A DNA stretch of 64,000 bases, taken from the NCBI GenBank assembly GCA_911728455.2, contig OU452225.1, forward strand, positions 27,748,495 through 27,812,494, given 5' to 3'. The notes under the pieces are model-generated. The model worked only from the letters and a program-made list of their open reading frames with translations, was not told the DNA's origin and searched no databases. The position numbers were made by a program, and so were the translations under genes. This stretch comes from Marthasterias glacialis. Lineage: Eukaryota; Echinodermata; Asteroidea; Forcipulatida; Asteriidae. Positions 45,759-58,026 of the stretch are shown piece after piece. Numbering within the stretch: position 1 is the first letter of the stretch; every line of letters starts with the position of its first letter.

Positions 45759-46554
45759 GTATGTAGACACCAAAGGCCTCAACTTGTAAACAAGTCACAA
45801 AAATCTTTGTGACAGGACAGTTTTTTCTTGTGGATATAGACTCTGCATCACTCCAAACACAGGAGAAAGTCTTTGTGACGGCACAGTTTTTTCTTGTGAA
45901 TATAGACTCTGCATCAATCCAAACACAGGAGAAAGTCTTTGTGACGGCACAGTTTTTTCTTGTGGACATAGACTCTGCATCACTCCAAACACAGGAGAAA
46001 GTCTTTGTGACAGCACAGTTTTTTCTTGTGGATATAGACTCTGCATCACTTCAAACACAGAAGAAAGTCTTTGTGACGGCACAGTTTTCTCTTGTGGATA
46101 TAGACTCTGCATCACTCCAAACACAGGAGAAAGTCTTTGTGACTGCACAGTTTTTCTTGTGTTTATAGACTCTACATCAATTCAAATACAAGAGAAAGTT
46201 TTTTTGACAGCACAGTTTTGTTGTTGATAGAGACACTACATCTCTCCAAACATAGGAGAATTTTTTTTTTGTAATGGCACAGGTTTTTCTTGTATGTGAT
46301 TCAAAATACTTCAAGGCTATACTTGTGCTGACGACATGCAAGCTTCCAAAAGTGGCATTCAAATCTTTGAATGATAATATTTATTCATTTTTTCCCTTTT
46401 AAAGCCAACTAGGCTTCTCAAAGTGCTTACACTTTTACTGAGCTAATGTTAGCTCAAGAGTGGACTGAAGGTAATGACATTGAGTTTTCACGAAATGTTT
46501 GTTATCTATATTAAATACTAACCATAATTGATTACTGTTTGCTTGTTTTGACAG

Positions 46555-46685
46555 CCACCTTTTTGATAACGCCGATTGTTCAGAGTGCCGGGATCAGTCA
46601 GTCCAAGCAGAGGACTCCAATATCTTGTATTTCAGACAGCATTATCCTCAGACAACAGCATCTCAAACCAGGAATGTGGAGGAAG
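46555..46685 (+). CDS. Candidate exon cassette A, copy 10
   Basis: HLFDN and NILYFRQ lineage, with a TACTAAC branch-site candidate. The following intron resembles that after copy 17. Confidence 0.45.
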
Positions 46686-48067
46686 GTATGTAGACACCAA
46701 AGGCCTCAACTTGTAAACAAGTCACAAAAATCTTTGTGACGGGACAGTTTTTTCTTGTTGATATAGACTATGCATCAGTCCAAACACGAGGAGAGTCTTT
46801 GAGACGGCACAGTTTTTTCTTGTGGATATAGACTCTGCATCACTCCAAACACAGGAGAAAGTCTTTGTGACGGCACAGTTTTTTTCTTGTTGATATAGAC
46901 TCTGCATCACTCCAAACACAGGAGAAAGTCTTTGTGACGGCACAGTTTTTTTTGTGGATATAGACTCTGCATCACTCCAAACACAGGAGAAAGTCTTTGT
47001 GACAGCACAGTTTTTTCTTGTGGATATAGACTCTGCATCACTCCAAACACAGGAGAAAGTTTTTGTGACGGCACAGTTTTTTCTTGTGGATATAGACTCT
47101 GCATCACTCCAAACAAAGAAGAAAGTCTTTGTGACGGCACATTTTTTTCTTGTTGATATAGACTCTGCATCACTCCAAACACAGGAGAAAGTCTTTGTAA
47201 TGGCACAGTTTTTTCTTGTGGATATAGACTCTGCATCACTCCAAACACAGGAGAAAATCTGTGTGACGGCACAGTTTTTCTTGTGGATATAGACTCTGCA
47301 TCACTCCAAACACAGGAGAAAGTCTTTGTGACGGCACAGTTTTTTTTGTGTTTATAGACTCTGCATCAATTCAAATACAAGAGAACGTTTTTTTGACAGC
47401 ACAGTTTTGTTGTTGATAGAGACACTACGTCTCTCCAAACATAGGAGAATTTTTTTTGTAATGGCACAGTTTTTTCCTGTGGATATAGACTCTGCATCAC
47501 TCCAAACACAGGAGAAAGTCTTTGTGACGGCACAGTTTTTTGTGTTTATAGACTCTACATCAATTCAAATACAAGAGAAAGTTTTTGCGACGGCACAGTT
47601 CTTTCTTGTGGATATAGACTCCGCATCACTCCAAACACAGGAGAAAGTCTTTGTGACGGCACAGTTTTTTTTGTGTTTATAGACTCTGCATCAATTCAAA
47701 TACAAGAGAAAGTTTTTTTTGACAGCACAGTTTTGTTGTTGATAGAGACACTACATCTCTCCAAACATAGGAGAATTTTTTTTGTAATGGCACAGTTTTT
47801 TCTTGTATGTGATTCAAAATACTTGAAGGCTATACTTGTGCTGACGACAAGCAAGCTTCCAAAAGTGGCATTCAAATCTTTGAATGATAATATTTATTCA
47901 TTTTTTCCCTTTTAAAGCCAACTAGGCTTCTCAAAGTGCTTACACTTTTACTGAGCTAATGTTAGCTCAAGAGTGGACTGAAGGTAAAGACATTGAGTAT
48001 TCACGAAATGTTTGTTATCTATATTAAATACTAATCATAATTGATTACTGTTTGCTTGTTTTGACAG

Positions 48068-48198
48068 TCACCTTTCTGATAACGCCGATTGTTCAGAGTG
48101 CCGGGATCAGTCAGTCCAAGCAGAGGACTCCAATATCCGGTATTCCAGACAGCATTATCCTCAGACAACAGCATCTCAAACCAGGAATGTGGAGGAAG
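48068..48198 (+). CDS. Candidate exon cassette A, copy 11
   Basis: First base T as in copy 9; NIRYS lineage. The preceding segment has GGTAAAGACATT where other units have GGTAATGACATT. Confidence 0.45.
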
Positions 48199-49323
48199 GT
48201 ATGTACACACCAAAGGCCTCAACTTGTAAACAAGTCACAAAAATCTTGGTGACAGGACAGTTTTTTCTTGTGGATATAGACTCTGCATCACTCCAAACAC
48301 AGGAGAAAGTCTTTGAGACGGCACAGTTTTTTTTTGTTGATATAGACTCTGCATCACTCCAAACACAGGAGAAAGTCTTTGTAATGGCACAGTTTTTTCT
48401 TATGGATATAGACTGTGCATCACTCCAAACACAGGAGAAAGTCTTTGTGACGGCACAGTTTTTTCTTGTGTTTATAGACTCTGCATCAATTCAAATACAG
48501 GAGAAAGTTTTTGTGACGGCACAGTTTTCTTGTTGTTGATAGAGACACTGCATCTCTCCAAACATAGGAGAAATTTTTTTGTAATGGCACAGTTTTTTCT
48601 TGTGGATATAGACTCTGCATCACTCCAACACAGGAGAAAATCTTTGTGACAGGGCAGTTTTTTCTTGTGGATATAGACTCTGCATCACTCCAAACACAGG
48701 AGAAAGTCTTTGTGATGGCACAGTTTTTTCTTGTGTTTATAGACTCTGCATCACTCCAAACACAGGAGAAAATCTTGTGACAGGGCATTTTTTTCTTGTG
48801 GATATAGACTCTGCATCACTCCAAACACAGGAGAAAGTCTTTGTGATGGCACAGTTGTTTCTTGTGTTTATAAACTCTGCATCAATTCAAAACCAAGAGA
48901 GAGTCTTTGTGACGGCACAGTTTTTTTTGTGTTTATAGACTCTGCATCAATTCAAATACAACAGAAAGTTTTTTTTGACAGCACAGTTTTGTTGTTGATA
49001 GAGACACTACATCTCTCCAAACATGAGAGAATTTTTTTTGTAATGGCACAGTTTTTTCTTGTATGTCATTCAAAATACTTGAAGGCTATACTTGTGCTGA
49101 CAACATGCAAGCTTCCAAAAGTGGCATTCAAATCTTTGAATGATAATTTTTATTCATTTTTTCCCTTTTAAAGCCAACTAGGCTTCTCAAAGTGCTTACA
49201 CTTTTACTGAGCTAATGTTAGCTCAAGAGTGGACTGAAGGTAATGACATTGAGTTTTCATGAAATGTTTGTTATTTATATTAAATACTTCTCATAACTGA
49301 TTACTGTTTGCTTGTTTTGACAG

Positions 49324-49454
49324 CCACCTTTCTGATAAAGCCGATTGTTCAGAGTGCCGGGATCAGTCAGTCCAAGCAGAGGACTCCAATATCCGGTTTT
49401 CCAGACAGCATTATCCTCAGACAACAGCATCTCAAACCAGGAATGTGGAGGAAG
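49324..49454 (+). CDS. Candidate exon cassette A, copy 12
   Basis: As copy 8 in all changes seen (HLSDKADC, NIRFS); part of the 4951-bp higher-order duplication. Confidence 0.45.
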
Positions 49455-50578
49455 GTATGTACACACCAAAGGCCTCAACTTGTAAACAAGTCACAAAAAT
49501 CTTGGTGACAGGACAGTTTTTTCTTGTGGATATAGACTCTGCATCACTCCAAACACATGAGAAAGTCTTTGAGACGGCACAGTTTTTTTTGTTGATATAG
49601 ACTCTGCATCACTCCAAACACAGGAGAAAGTCTTTGTAATGGCACAGTTTTTTCTTGTGGATATAGACTGTGCATCACTCCAAACACAGGAGAAAGTCTT
49701 TGTGACGGCACAGTTTTTTCTTGTGTTTATAGACTCTGCATCAATTCAAATACAGGAGAAAGTCTTTGTGACGGCACAGTTTTCTTGTTGTTGATAGAGA
49801 CACTGCATCTCTCCAAACATAGGAGAAATTTTTTTGTGACGGCACAGTTTTTTCTTGTGGATATAGACTCTGCATCACTCCAACACAGGAGAAAATCTTT
49901 GTGACAGGGCAGTTTTTTCTTGTGGATATAGACTCTGCATCACTCCAAACACAGGAGAAAGTCTTTGTGATGGCACAGTTTTTTCTTGTGTTTATAGACT
50001 CTGCATCACTCCAAACACAGGAGAAAATCTTGTGACAGGGCATTTTTTTCTTGTGGATATAGACTCTGCATCACTCCAAACACAGGAGAAAGTCTTTGTG
50101 ATGGCACAGTTGTTTCTTGTGTTTATAAACTCTGCATCAATTCAAAACCAAGAGAGAGTCTTTGTGACGGCACAGTTTTTTTTGTGTTTATAGACTCTGC
50201 ATCAATTCAAATACAACAGAAAGTTTTTTTTGACAGCACAGTTTTGTTGTTGATAGAGACACTACATCTCTCCAAACATGAGAGAATTTTTTTTGTAATG
50301 GCACAGTTTTTTCTTGTATGTCATTCAAAATACTTGAAGGCTATACTTGTGCTGACAACATGCAAGCTTCCAAAAGTGGCATTCAAATCTTTGAATGATA
50401 TTTTTTATTCATTTTTTCCCTTTTAAAGCCAACTAGGCTTCTCAAAGTGCTTACACTTTTACTGAGCTAATGTTAGCTCAAGAGTGGACTGAAGGTAATG
50501 ACATTGAGTTTTCACGAAATGTTTGTTATTTATATTAAATACTTATCATAACTGATTACTGTTTGCTTGTTTTGACAG

Positions 50579-50709
50579 CCACCTTTCTGATAACGCCGAT
50601 TGTTCAGAGTGCCGGGATCAGTCAGTCCAAGCAGAGGACTCCAATATCCGGTATTCCAGACAGCATTATCCTCAGACAACAGCATCTCAAACCAGGAATG
50701 TGGAGGAAG
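50579..50709 (+). CDS. Candidate exon cassette A, copy 13
   Basis: The counterpart of copy 9 in the 4951-bp duplication, but with C as first base. NIRYS lineage. Confidence 0.45.
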
Positions 50710-51505
50710 GTATGTAGACACCAAAGGCCTCAACTTGTAAACAAGTCACAAAAATCTTTGTGACAGGACAGTTTTTTCTTGTGGATATAGACTCTGCATC
50801 ACTCCAAACACAGGAGAAAGTCTTTGTGACGGCACAGTTTTTTCTTGTGAATATAGACTCTGCATCAATCCAAACACAGGAGAAAGTCTTTGTGACGGCA
50901 CAGTTTTTTCTTGTGGACATAGACTCTGCATCACTCCAAACACAGGAGAAAGTCTTTGTGACAGCACAGTTTTTTCTTGTGGATATAGACTCTGCATCAC
51001 TTCAAACACAGAAGAAAGTCTTTGTGACGGCACAGTTTTCTCTTGTGGATATAGACTCTGCATCACTCCAAACACAGGAGAAAGTCTTTGTGACGGCACA
51101 GTTTTTCTTGTGTTTATAGACTCTACATCAATTCAAATACAAGAGAAAGTTTTTTTGACAGCACAGTTTTGTTGTTGATAGAGACACTACATCTCTCCAA
51201 ACATAGGAGAATTTTTTTTTTGTAATGGCACAGGTTTTTCTTGTATGTGATTCAAAATACTTCAAGGCTATACTTGTGCTGACGACATGCAAGCTTCCAA
51301 AAGTGGCATTCAAATCTTTGAATGATAATATTTATTCATTTTTTCCCTTTTAAAGCCAACTAGGCTTCTCAAAGTGCTTACACTTTTACTGAGCTAATGT
51401 TAGCTCAAGAGTGGACTGAAGGTAATGACATTGAGTTTTCACGAAATGTTTGTTATTTATATTAAATACTTATCATAACTGATTACTGTTTGCTTGTTTT
51501 GACAG

Positions 51506-51636
51506 CCACCTTTCTGATAACGCCGATTGTTCAGAGTGCCGGGATCAGTCAGTCCAAGCAGAGGACTCCAATATCCGGTATTCCAGACAGCATTATCCTC
51601 AGACAACAGCATCTCAAACCAGGAATGTGGAGGAAG
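51506..51636 (+). CDS. Candidate exon cassette A, copy 14
   Basis: As copy 13; this whole 927-bp unit is almost a copy of the unit before it. It occupies the place of copy 10 in the higher-order repeat but belongs to a different lineage (HLSDN, not HLFDN), showing later unit exchange. Confidence 0.45.
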
Positions 51637-52432
51637 GTATGTAGACACCAAAGGCCTCAACTTGTAAACAAGTCACAAAAATCTTTGTGACAGGACAGTT
51701 TTTTCTTGTTGATATAGACTCTGCATCACTCCAAACACAGGAGAAAGTCTTTGTGACGGCACAGTTTTTTCTTGTGAATATAGACTCTGCATCAATCCAA
51801 ACACAGGAGAAAGTCTTTGTGACGGCACAGTTTTTTCTTGTGGACATAGACTCTGCATCACTCCAAACACAGGAGAAAGTCTTTGTGACAGCACAGTTTT
51901 TTCTTGTGGATATAGACTCTGCATCACTTCAAACACAGAAGAAAGTCTTTGTGACGGCACAGTTTTCTCTTGTGGATATAGACTCTGCATCACTCCAAAC
52001 ACAGGAGAAAGTCTTTGTGACGGCACAGTTTTTCTTGTGTTTATAGACTCTACATCAATTCAAATACAAGAGAAAGTTTTTTTGACAGCACAGTTTTGTT
52101 GTTGATAGAGACACTACATCTCTCCAAACATAGGAGAATTTTTTTTTTGTAATGGCACAGGTTTTTCTTGTATGTGATTCAAAATACTTCAAGGCTATAC
52201 TTGTGCTGACGACATGCAAGCTTCCAAAAGTGGCATTCAAATCTTTGAATGATAATATTTATTCATTTTTTCCCTTTTAAAGCCAACTAGGCTTCTCAAA
52301 GTGCTTACACTTTTACTGAGCTAATGTTAGCTCAAGAGTGGACTGAAGGTAATGACATTGAGTTTTCACGAAATGTTTGTTATCTATATTAAATACTAAC
52401 CATAATTGATTACTGTTTGCTTGTTTTGACAG

Positions 52433-52563
52433 CCACCTTTTTGATAACGCCGATTGTTCAGAGTGCCGGGATCAGTCAGTCCAAGCAGAGGACTTCAATA
52501 TCTTGTATTTCAGACAGCATTATCCTCAGACAACAGCATCTCAAACCAGGAATGTGGAGGAAG
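52433..52563 (+). CDS. Candidate exon cassette A, copy 15
   Basis: HLFDN lineage with an added Ser to Phe change (GACTTCAAT: EDFNILYF). TACTAAC branch-site candidate. Confidence 0.45.
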
Positions 52564-53426
52564 GTATGTAGACACCAAAGGCCTCAACTTGTAAACAAGT
52601 CACAAAAATCTTTGTGACGGGACAGTTTTTTCTTGTGGATATAGACTCTGCATCACTCCAAACACAGGAGAAAGTCTTTGTGACGGCACAGTTTTTTTCT
52701 TGTTGATATAGACTCTGCATCACTCCAAACACAGGAGAAAGTCTTTGTGACGGCACAGTTTTTTCTTGTGAATATAGACTCTGCATCAATCCAAACACAG
52801 GAGAAAGTCTTTGTGACGGCACAGTTTTTTCTTGTGGACATAGACTCTGCATCACTCCAAACACAGGAGAAAGTCTTTGTGACAGCACAGTTTTTTCTTG
52901 TGGATATAGACTCTGCATCACTTCAAACACAGAAGAAAGTCTTTGTGACGGCACAGTTTTCTCTTGTGGATATAGACTCTGCATCACTCCAAACACAGGA
53001 GAAAGTCTTTGTGACGGCACAGTTTTTCTTGTGTTTATAGACTCTACATCAATTCAAATACAAGAGAAAGTTTTTTTGACAGCACAGTTTTGTTGTTGAT
53101 AGAGACACTACATCTCTCCAAACATAGGAGAATTTTTTTTTTGTAATGGCACAGGTTTTTCTTGTATGTGATTCAAAATACTTCAAGGCTATACTTGTGC
53201 TGACGACATGCAAGCTTCCAAAAGTGGCATTCAAATCTTTGAATGATAATATTTATTCATTTTTTCCCTTTTAAAGCCAACTAGGCTTCTCAAAGTGCTT
53301 ACACTTTTACTGAGCTAATGTTAGCTCAAGAGTGGACTGAAGGTAATGACATTGAGTTTTCACGAAATGTTTGTTATCTATATTAAATACTAACCATAAT
53401 TGATTACTGTTTGCTTGTTTTGACAG

Positions 53427-53557
53427 CCACCTTTTTGATAACGCCGATTGTTCAGAGTGCCGGGATCAGTCAGTCCAAGCAGAGGACTTCAATATCTTGT
53501 ATTTCAGACAGCATTATCCTCAGACAACAGCATCTCAAACCAGGAATGTGGAGGAAG
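53427..53557 (+). CDS. Candidate exon cassette A, copy 16
   Basis: Same as copy 15 by eye. The 994-bp unit it heads repeats the previous one nearly exactly, pointing to a very recent duplication. Confidence 0.45.
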
Positions 53558-54420
53558 GTATGTAGACACCAAAGGCCTCAACTTGTAAACAAGTCACAAA
53601 AATCTTTGTGACGGGACAGTTTTTTCTTGTGGATATAGACTCTGCATCACTCCAAACACAGGAGAAAGTCTTTGTGACGGCACAGTTTTTTTCTTGTTGA
53701 TATAGACTCTGCATCACTCCAAACACAGGAGAAAGTCTTTGTGACGGCACAGTTTTTTCTTGTGAATATAGACTCTGCATCAATCCAAACACAGGAGAAA
53801 GTCTTTGTGACGGCACAGTTTTTTCTTGTGGACATAGACTCTGCATCACTCCAAACACAGGAGAAAGTCTTTGTGACAGCACAGTTTTCTCTTGTGGATA
53901 TAGACTCTGCATCACTTCAAACACAGAAGAAAGTCTTTGTGACGGCACAGTTTTCTCTTGTGGATATAGACTCTGCATCACTCCAAACACAGGAGAAAGT
54001 CTTTGTGACGGCACAGTTTTTCTTGTGTTTATAGACTCTACATCAATTCAAATACAAGAGAAAGTTTTTTTGACAGCACAGTTTTGTTGTTGATAGAGAC
54101 ACTACATCTCTCCAAACATAGGAGAATTTTTTTTTTGTAATGGCACAGGTTTTTCTTGTATGTGATTCAAAATACTTCAAGGCTATACTTGTGCTGACGA
54201 CATGCAAGCTTCCAAAAGTGGCATTCAAATCTTTGAATGATAATATTTATTCATTTTTTCCCTTTTAAAGCCAACTAGGCTTCTCAAAGTGCTTACACTT
54301 TTACTGAGCTAATGTTAGCTCAAGAGTGGACTGAAGGTAATGACATTGAGTTTTCACGAAATGTTTGTTATCTATATTAAATAGTAACCATAATTGATTA
54401 CTGTTTGCTTGTTTTGACAG

Positions 54421-54551
54421 CCACCTTTTTGATAACGCCGATTGTTCAGAATGCCGGGATCAGTCAGTCCAAGCAGAGGACTCCAGTATCTTGTATTTCA
54501 GACAGCATTATCCTCAGACAACAGCATCTCAAACCAGGAATGTGGAGGAAG
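54421..54551 (+). CDS. Candidate exon cassette A, copy 17
   Basis: HLFDN lineage with a silent GAG to GAA in the SEC codon run and Asn to Ser (DSSILYF). In the alternative frame the first of these would change Ser to Asn. Here the branch-site candidate is altered (TAGTAACC). Confidence 0.45.
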
Positions 54552-56391
54552 GTATGTAGACACCAAAGGCCTCAACTTGTAAACAAGTCACAAAAATCTT
54601 TGTGACGGGACAGTTTTTTCTTGTTGATATAGACTATGCATCACTCCAAACACGAGGAGAGTCTTTGAGACGGCACAGTTTTTTCTTGTGGATATAGACT
54701 CTGCATCACTCCAAACACAGGAGAAAGTCTTTGTGACGGCACAGTTTTTTTCTTGTTGATATAGACTCTGCATCACTCCAAACACAGGAGAAAGTCTTTG
54801 TGACGCCACAGTTTTTTTTGTGGATATAGACTCTGCATCACTCCAAACACAGGAGAAAGTCTTTGTGACAGCACAGTTTTTTCTTGTGGATATAGACTCT
54901 GCATCACTCCAAACACAGGAGAAAGTTTTTGTGACGGCACAGTTTTTTCTTGTGGATATAGACTCTGCATCACTCCAAACACAGAAGAAAGTCTTTGTGA
55001 CGGCACATTTTTTTCTTGTTGATATAGACTCTGCATCACTCCAAACACAGGAGAAAGTCTTTGTAATGGCACAGTTTTTTCTTGTGGATATAGACTCTGC
55101 ATCACTCCAAACACAGGAGAAAATCTGTGTGACGGCACAGTTTTTCTTGTGGATATAGACTCTGCATCACTCCAAACACAGGAGAAAGTCTTTGTGACGG
55201 CACAGTTTTTTTTGTGTTTATAGACTCTGCATCAATTCAAATACAAGAGAACGCTTTTTTGACAGCACAGTTTTGTTGTTGATAGAGACACTACGTCTCT
55301 CCAAACATAGGAGAATTTTTTTTGTAATGGCACAGTTTTTTCCTGTGGATATAGACTCTGCATCACTCCAAACACAGGAGAAAGTCTTTGTGACGGCACA
55401 GTTTTTTGTGTTTATAGACTCTACATCAATTCAAATACAAGAGAAAGTTTTTGCGACGGCACAGTTCTTTCTTGTGGATATAGACTCCGCATCACTCCAA
55501 ACACAGGAGAAAGTCTTTGTGACGGCACAGTTTTTTTTGTGTTTATAGACTGCATCAATTCAAATACAAGAGAAAGTTTTTTTTGACAGCACAGTTTTGT
55601 TGTTGATAGAGACACTACATCTCTCCAAACATAGGAGAAATTTTTTTGTAATGGCACAGTTTTTTCTTGTGGATATAGACTCTGCATCACTCCAAACACA
55701 GGAGAAAGTCTTTGTGACGGGACAGTTTTTTCTTGTGTTTATAGACTCTGCATCAATTCAAATACAAGAGAAAGTTTTTGCGATGGCACAGTTTTGTTGT
55801 TGTGGATATAGACTCTGCATCACTCCAAACACAGGAGAAAGTCTTTGTAACGGCACAGTTTTTTGTGTTTATAGACTCTACATCAATTCAAATACAAGAG
55901 AAAGTTTTTGCGACGGCACATTTTTTTCTTGTGGATATAGACTTCGCATCACTCCAAACACAGGAGAAAGTCTTTGTGCTGGCACAGTTTTTTCTTGTGT
56001 TTATAGACTCTGCATCAATTCAAATACAAGAGAAAGTTTTTTTTGACAGCACAGTTTTGTTGTTGATAGAGACACTACATCTCTCCAAACATAGGAGAAA
56101 TTTTTTTGTAATGGCACAGTTTTTTCTTGTATGTGATTCAAAATACTTGAAGGCTATACTTGTGCTGACGACAAGCAAGCTTCCAAAAGTGGCATTCAAA
56201 TCTTTGAATGATAATATTTATTCATTTTTTCCCTTTTAAAGCCAACTAGGCTTCTCAAAGTGCTTACACTTTTACTGAGCTAATGTTAGCTCAAGAGTGG
56301 ACTGAAGGTAATGACATCGAGTATTCACGACATGTTTGTTATCTATATTAAATACTAATCATAATTGTTTACTGTTTGCTTGTTTTGACAG

Positions 56392-56522
56392 CCACCTTTT
56401 TGATAACGCCGATTGTTCAGAGTGCCGGGATCAGTCAGTTCAAGCAGAGGACTCCAATATATGGTTTTCCAGACAGCATTATCCTCAGACGACAGCAACT
56501 CAAACCAGGAATGTGGAGGAAG
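56392..56522 (+). CDS. Candidate exon cassette A, copy 18
   Basis: HLFDN with NIWFSRQ and Thr for Ser in the TATQTR region. The open frame continues upstream through the acceptor for about 19 codons to an ATG (56336), which reads intron sequence and is not taken as the start. Confidence 0.45.
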
Positions 56523-57860
56523 GTATGTAGACACTAAAGGCCTCAACTTGTAAACAAGTCACAAAAATCTTTGTGACGGGACAGTTTTTTCTTGTGGATA
56601 TAGACTCTGCATCACTCCAAACACAGGAGAAAGTCTTTGTGACGGCACAGGTTTTTCTTGTGTTTATAGACTCTGCATCAAATCAAATACAAGAGAAAGT
56701 TTTTGTGACGGCACAGTTTTGTTGTTGTTGATAGAGACACTGCATCTCTCCAAACACAGGAGAAAATTTTTTGTAATGGCACAGTTTTTTCTTGTGTTTA
56801 TAGACTCTGCATCAGTTCAAATACAAGAGAAAGTCTTTGTGACGGCACAGTTTTTTCTTGTGGATATAGACTCTGCATCACTCCAAACACAGGAGAAAGT
56901 CTTTGTGACGGCACATTTTTTTCTTGTGTTTATAGACTCTACATCACTCCAAACACAGGAGAAAGTCTTTGTGACGGCACAGTTTTTTCTTGTGTTTATA
57001 GACTCTGCATCAATTCAAATACAAGAGAAAGTTTTTGTGACGGCACAGTTTTGTTGTTGTTGATAGAGACACTGCATCTCTCCAAACACAGGAGAAAATT
57101 TTTTGTAATGGCACAGTTTTTTCTTGTGTTTATAGACTCTGCATCAGTTCAAATACAAGAGAAAGTCTTTGTAATGGCACAGTTTTTTCTTGTGTTTATA
57201 GACTCTGCATCAATTCAAATACAAGAGAAAGTCTTTGCGACGGCACAGTTTTGTTGTTGTTGATAGAGACACTGCATCTCTCCAAACATAGGAGATTTTT
57301 TTTTGTAATGGCACAGGTTTTTCTTGTATGTGATTCAAAATACTTGAAGGCTATACTTTTGACAACATACAAGCTTCCAAAAGTGGCATGCAAATCTTTT
57401 AATACTATAATTGTTTCATTAATACTCTTTTAAAGCCAGGCTTCTCAAAGTGCCTTACACTTTTACTAAGCTAATGTTAGCTCAAGAGTGGACCGTGTAA
57501 AAGTCTTTGTGACGGCACGTTTTTTTCTTGTGGAAATAGACTCTGCATCACTTCAAACACAGGAGACAGTTTTTATAATGGCACAGGTTTTTCTTGTATG
57601 TGATTCAACATACTTGACAGCTATACTTGTGGTGATGACATGCAAGCTTCCAAAACTGGCATTCAAAGCTTTTAATAATAATATTTATTCATTAATCCCC
57701 TTTTAAAGCCAACTGGGCTTCTCAAAGTGCCTTACGCCTTCTACCGGGCTAATGTTAGCTCAAGAGTGGATTGAAGGTAATGACATTGAGTCTTTACTAA
57801 ATGTATTCTATCTATATTAAATAAAAATCATAATTGATTACTGTTTGCTTGTTTTGACAG

Positions 57861-57991
57861 CCACCTTTCTGATAATGCTGATTGTTTAGAGTGCTGGGAT
57901 CAGTCAGTTCAAGCAGAGGACTCCAATATCTGGTATTCCAGACAGCATCATCCTGAGATGACAGCATCTCAAACCAGGAATGTGGACAGAG
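57861..57991 (+). CDS. Candidate exon cassette A, copy 19
   Basis: The outermost right copy, as diverged as copy 1, sharing CWDQ, QHHP and a Met with it. It reads HLSDNADCLECWDQSVQAED and ends TRNVDR. The alternative frame has TAG (GTTTAGAGT), the HLSDNADC frame none. The unit stops about 25 bp later and passes directly into the right paralogous block at about 58020. Confidence 0.48.
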
Positions 57992-58026
57992 GTATGTAGG
58001 CACCAAAGGCCTCAACTTGTAAATTG

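Larger units (their letters stand above)
35098..57565. repeat. 66-bp minisatellite filling the introns of the cassette A array
   Basis: The type A unit contains GACGGCACAGTTTTTTCTTG, TGGATATAGACTCTGCATCA and CTCCAAACACAGGAGAAAGT. Type B has GTTTATAGACTCTGCATCAA with TTCAAATACAAGAG. A terminal type C has GATAGAGACACTACATCTCT. Blocks lie at about 35098-35710, 36160-36775, 37215-38490, 38935-39745, 40190-40675, 41115-42850, 43290-44110, 44545-45370, 45800-46290, 46725-47810, 48240-49070, 49500-50320, 50755-51240, 51680-52170, 52610-53160, 53600-54155, 54590-56130, 56570-57325 and a lone unit near 57497-57565. Since 66 is 22 codons, long open frames arise on both strands as repeat products (VTAQFFLVDIDSASLQTQEK-type and others). 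Confidence 0.95.
34690..58012 (+). repeat. Tandem array of 19 exon-bearing units (cassette A array)
   Basis: Each unit has (i) a segment of about 260 bp from a GCAAGCTTCCAAAAGTGGCA box through AAAGCCAACTAGGCTTCTCA and TACTAATC to TTGTTTTGACAG; (ii) the 131-bp exon-like sequence; (iii) GTATGTAGACACCAAAGGCC with about 30 bp more; (iv) a block of the 66-bp minisatellite. Successive exon starts are 1055, 1064, 1714, 1257, 925, 2172, 1257, 1255, 927, 1513, 1256, 1255, 927, 927, 994, 994, 1971 and 1469 bp apart. The differences are mostly changes in minisatellite copy number. The first and last units are the most diverged, as in arrays homogenised from within. Confidence 0.95.

Noticed and set aside
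38746-56573. Alternative plus frame through cassette A (TFLITPIVQSAG...)
   Set aside because: It is open in inner copies but has stops in the two outermost, most diverged copies, whereas the HLSDNADC frame is open in all.
38725-57991. Minus-strand 63-67-codon ORFs (MRPLVSTYLPPHSW type) over each cassette A
   Set aside because: They are antisense to the cassette, have no splice signals of their own and run into the flanking repeat.
34690-58012. CRISPR-like array
   Set aside because: There are no unique spacers; units are repeats of each other and the context is an animal genome.
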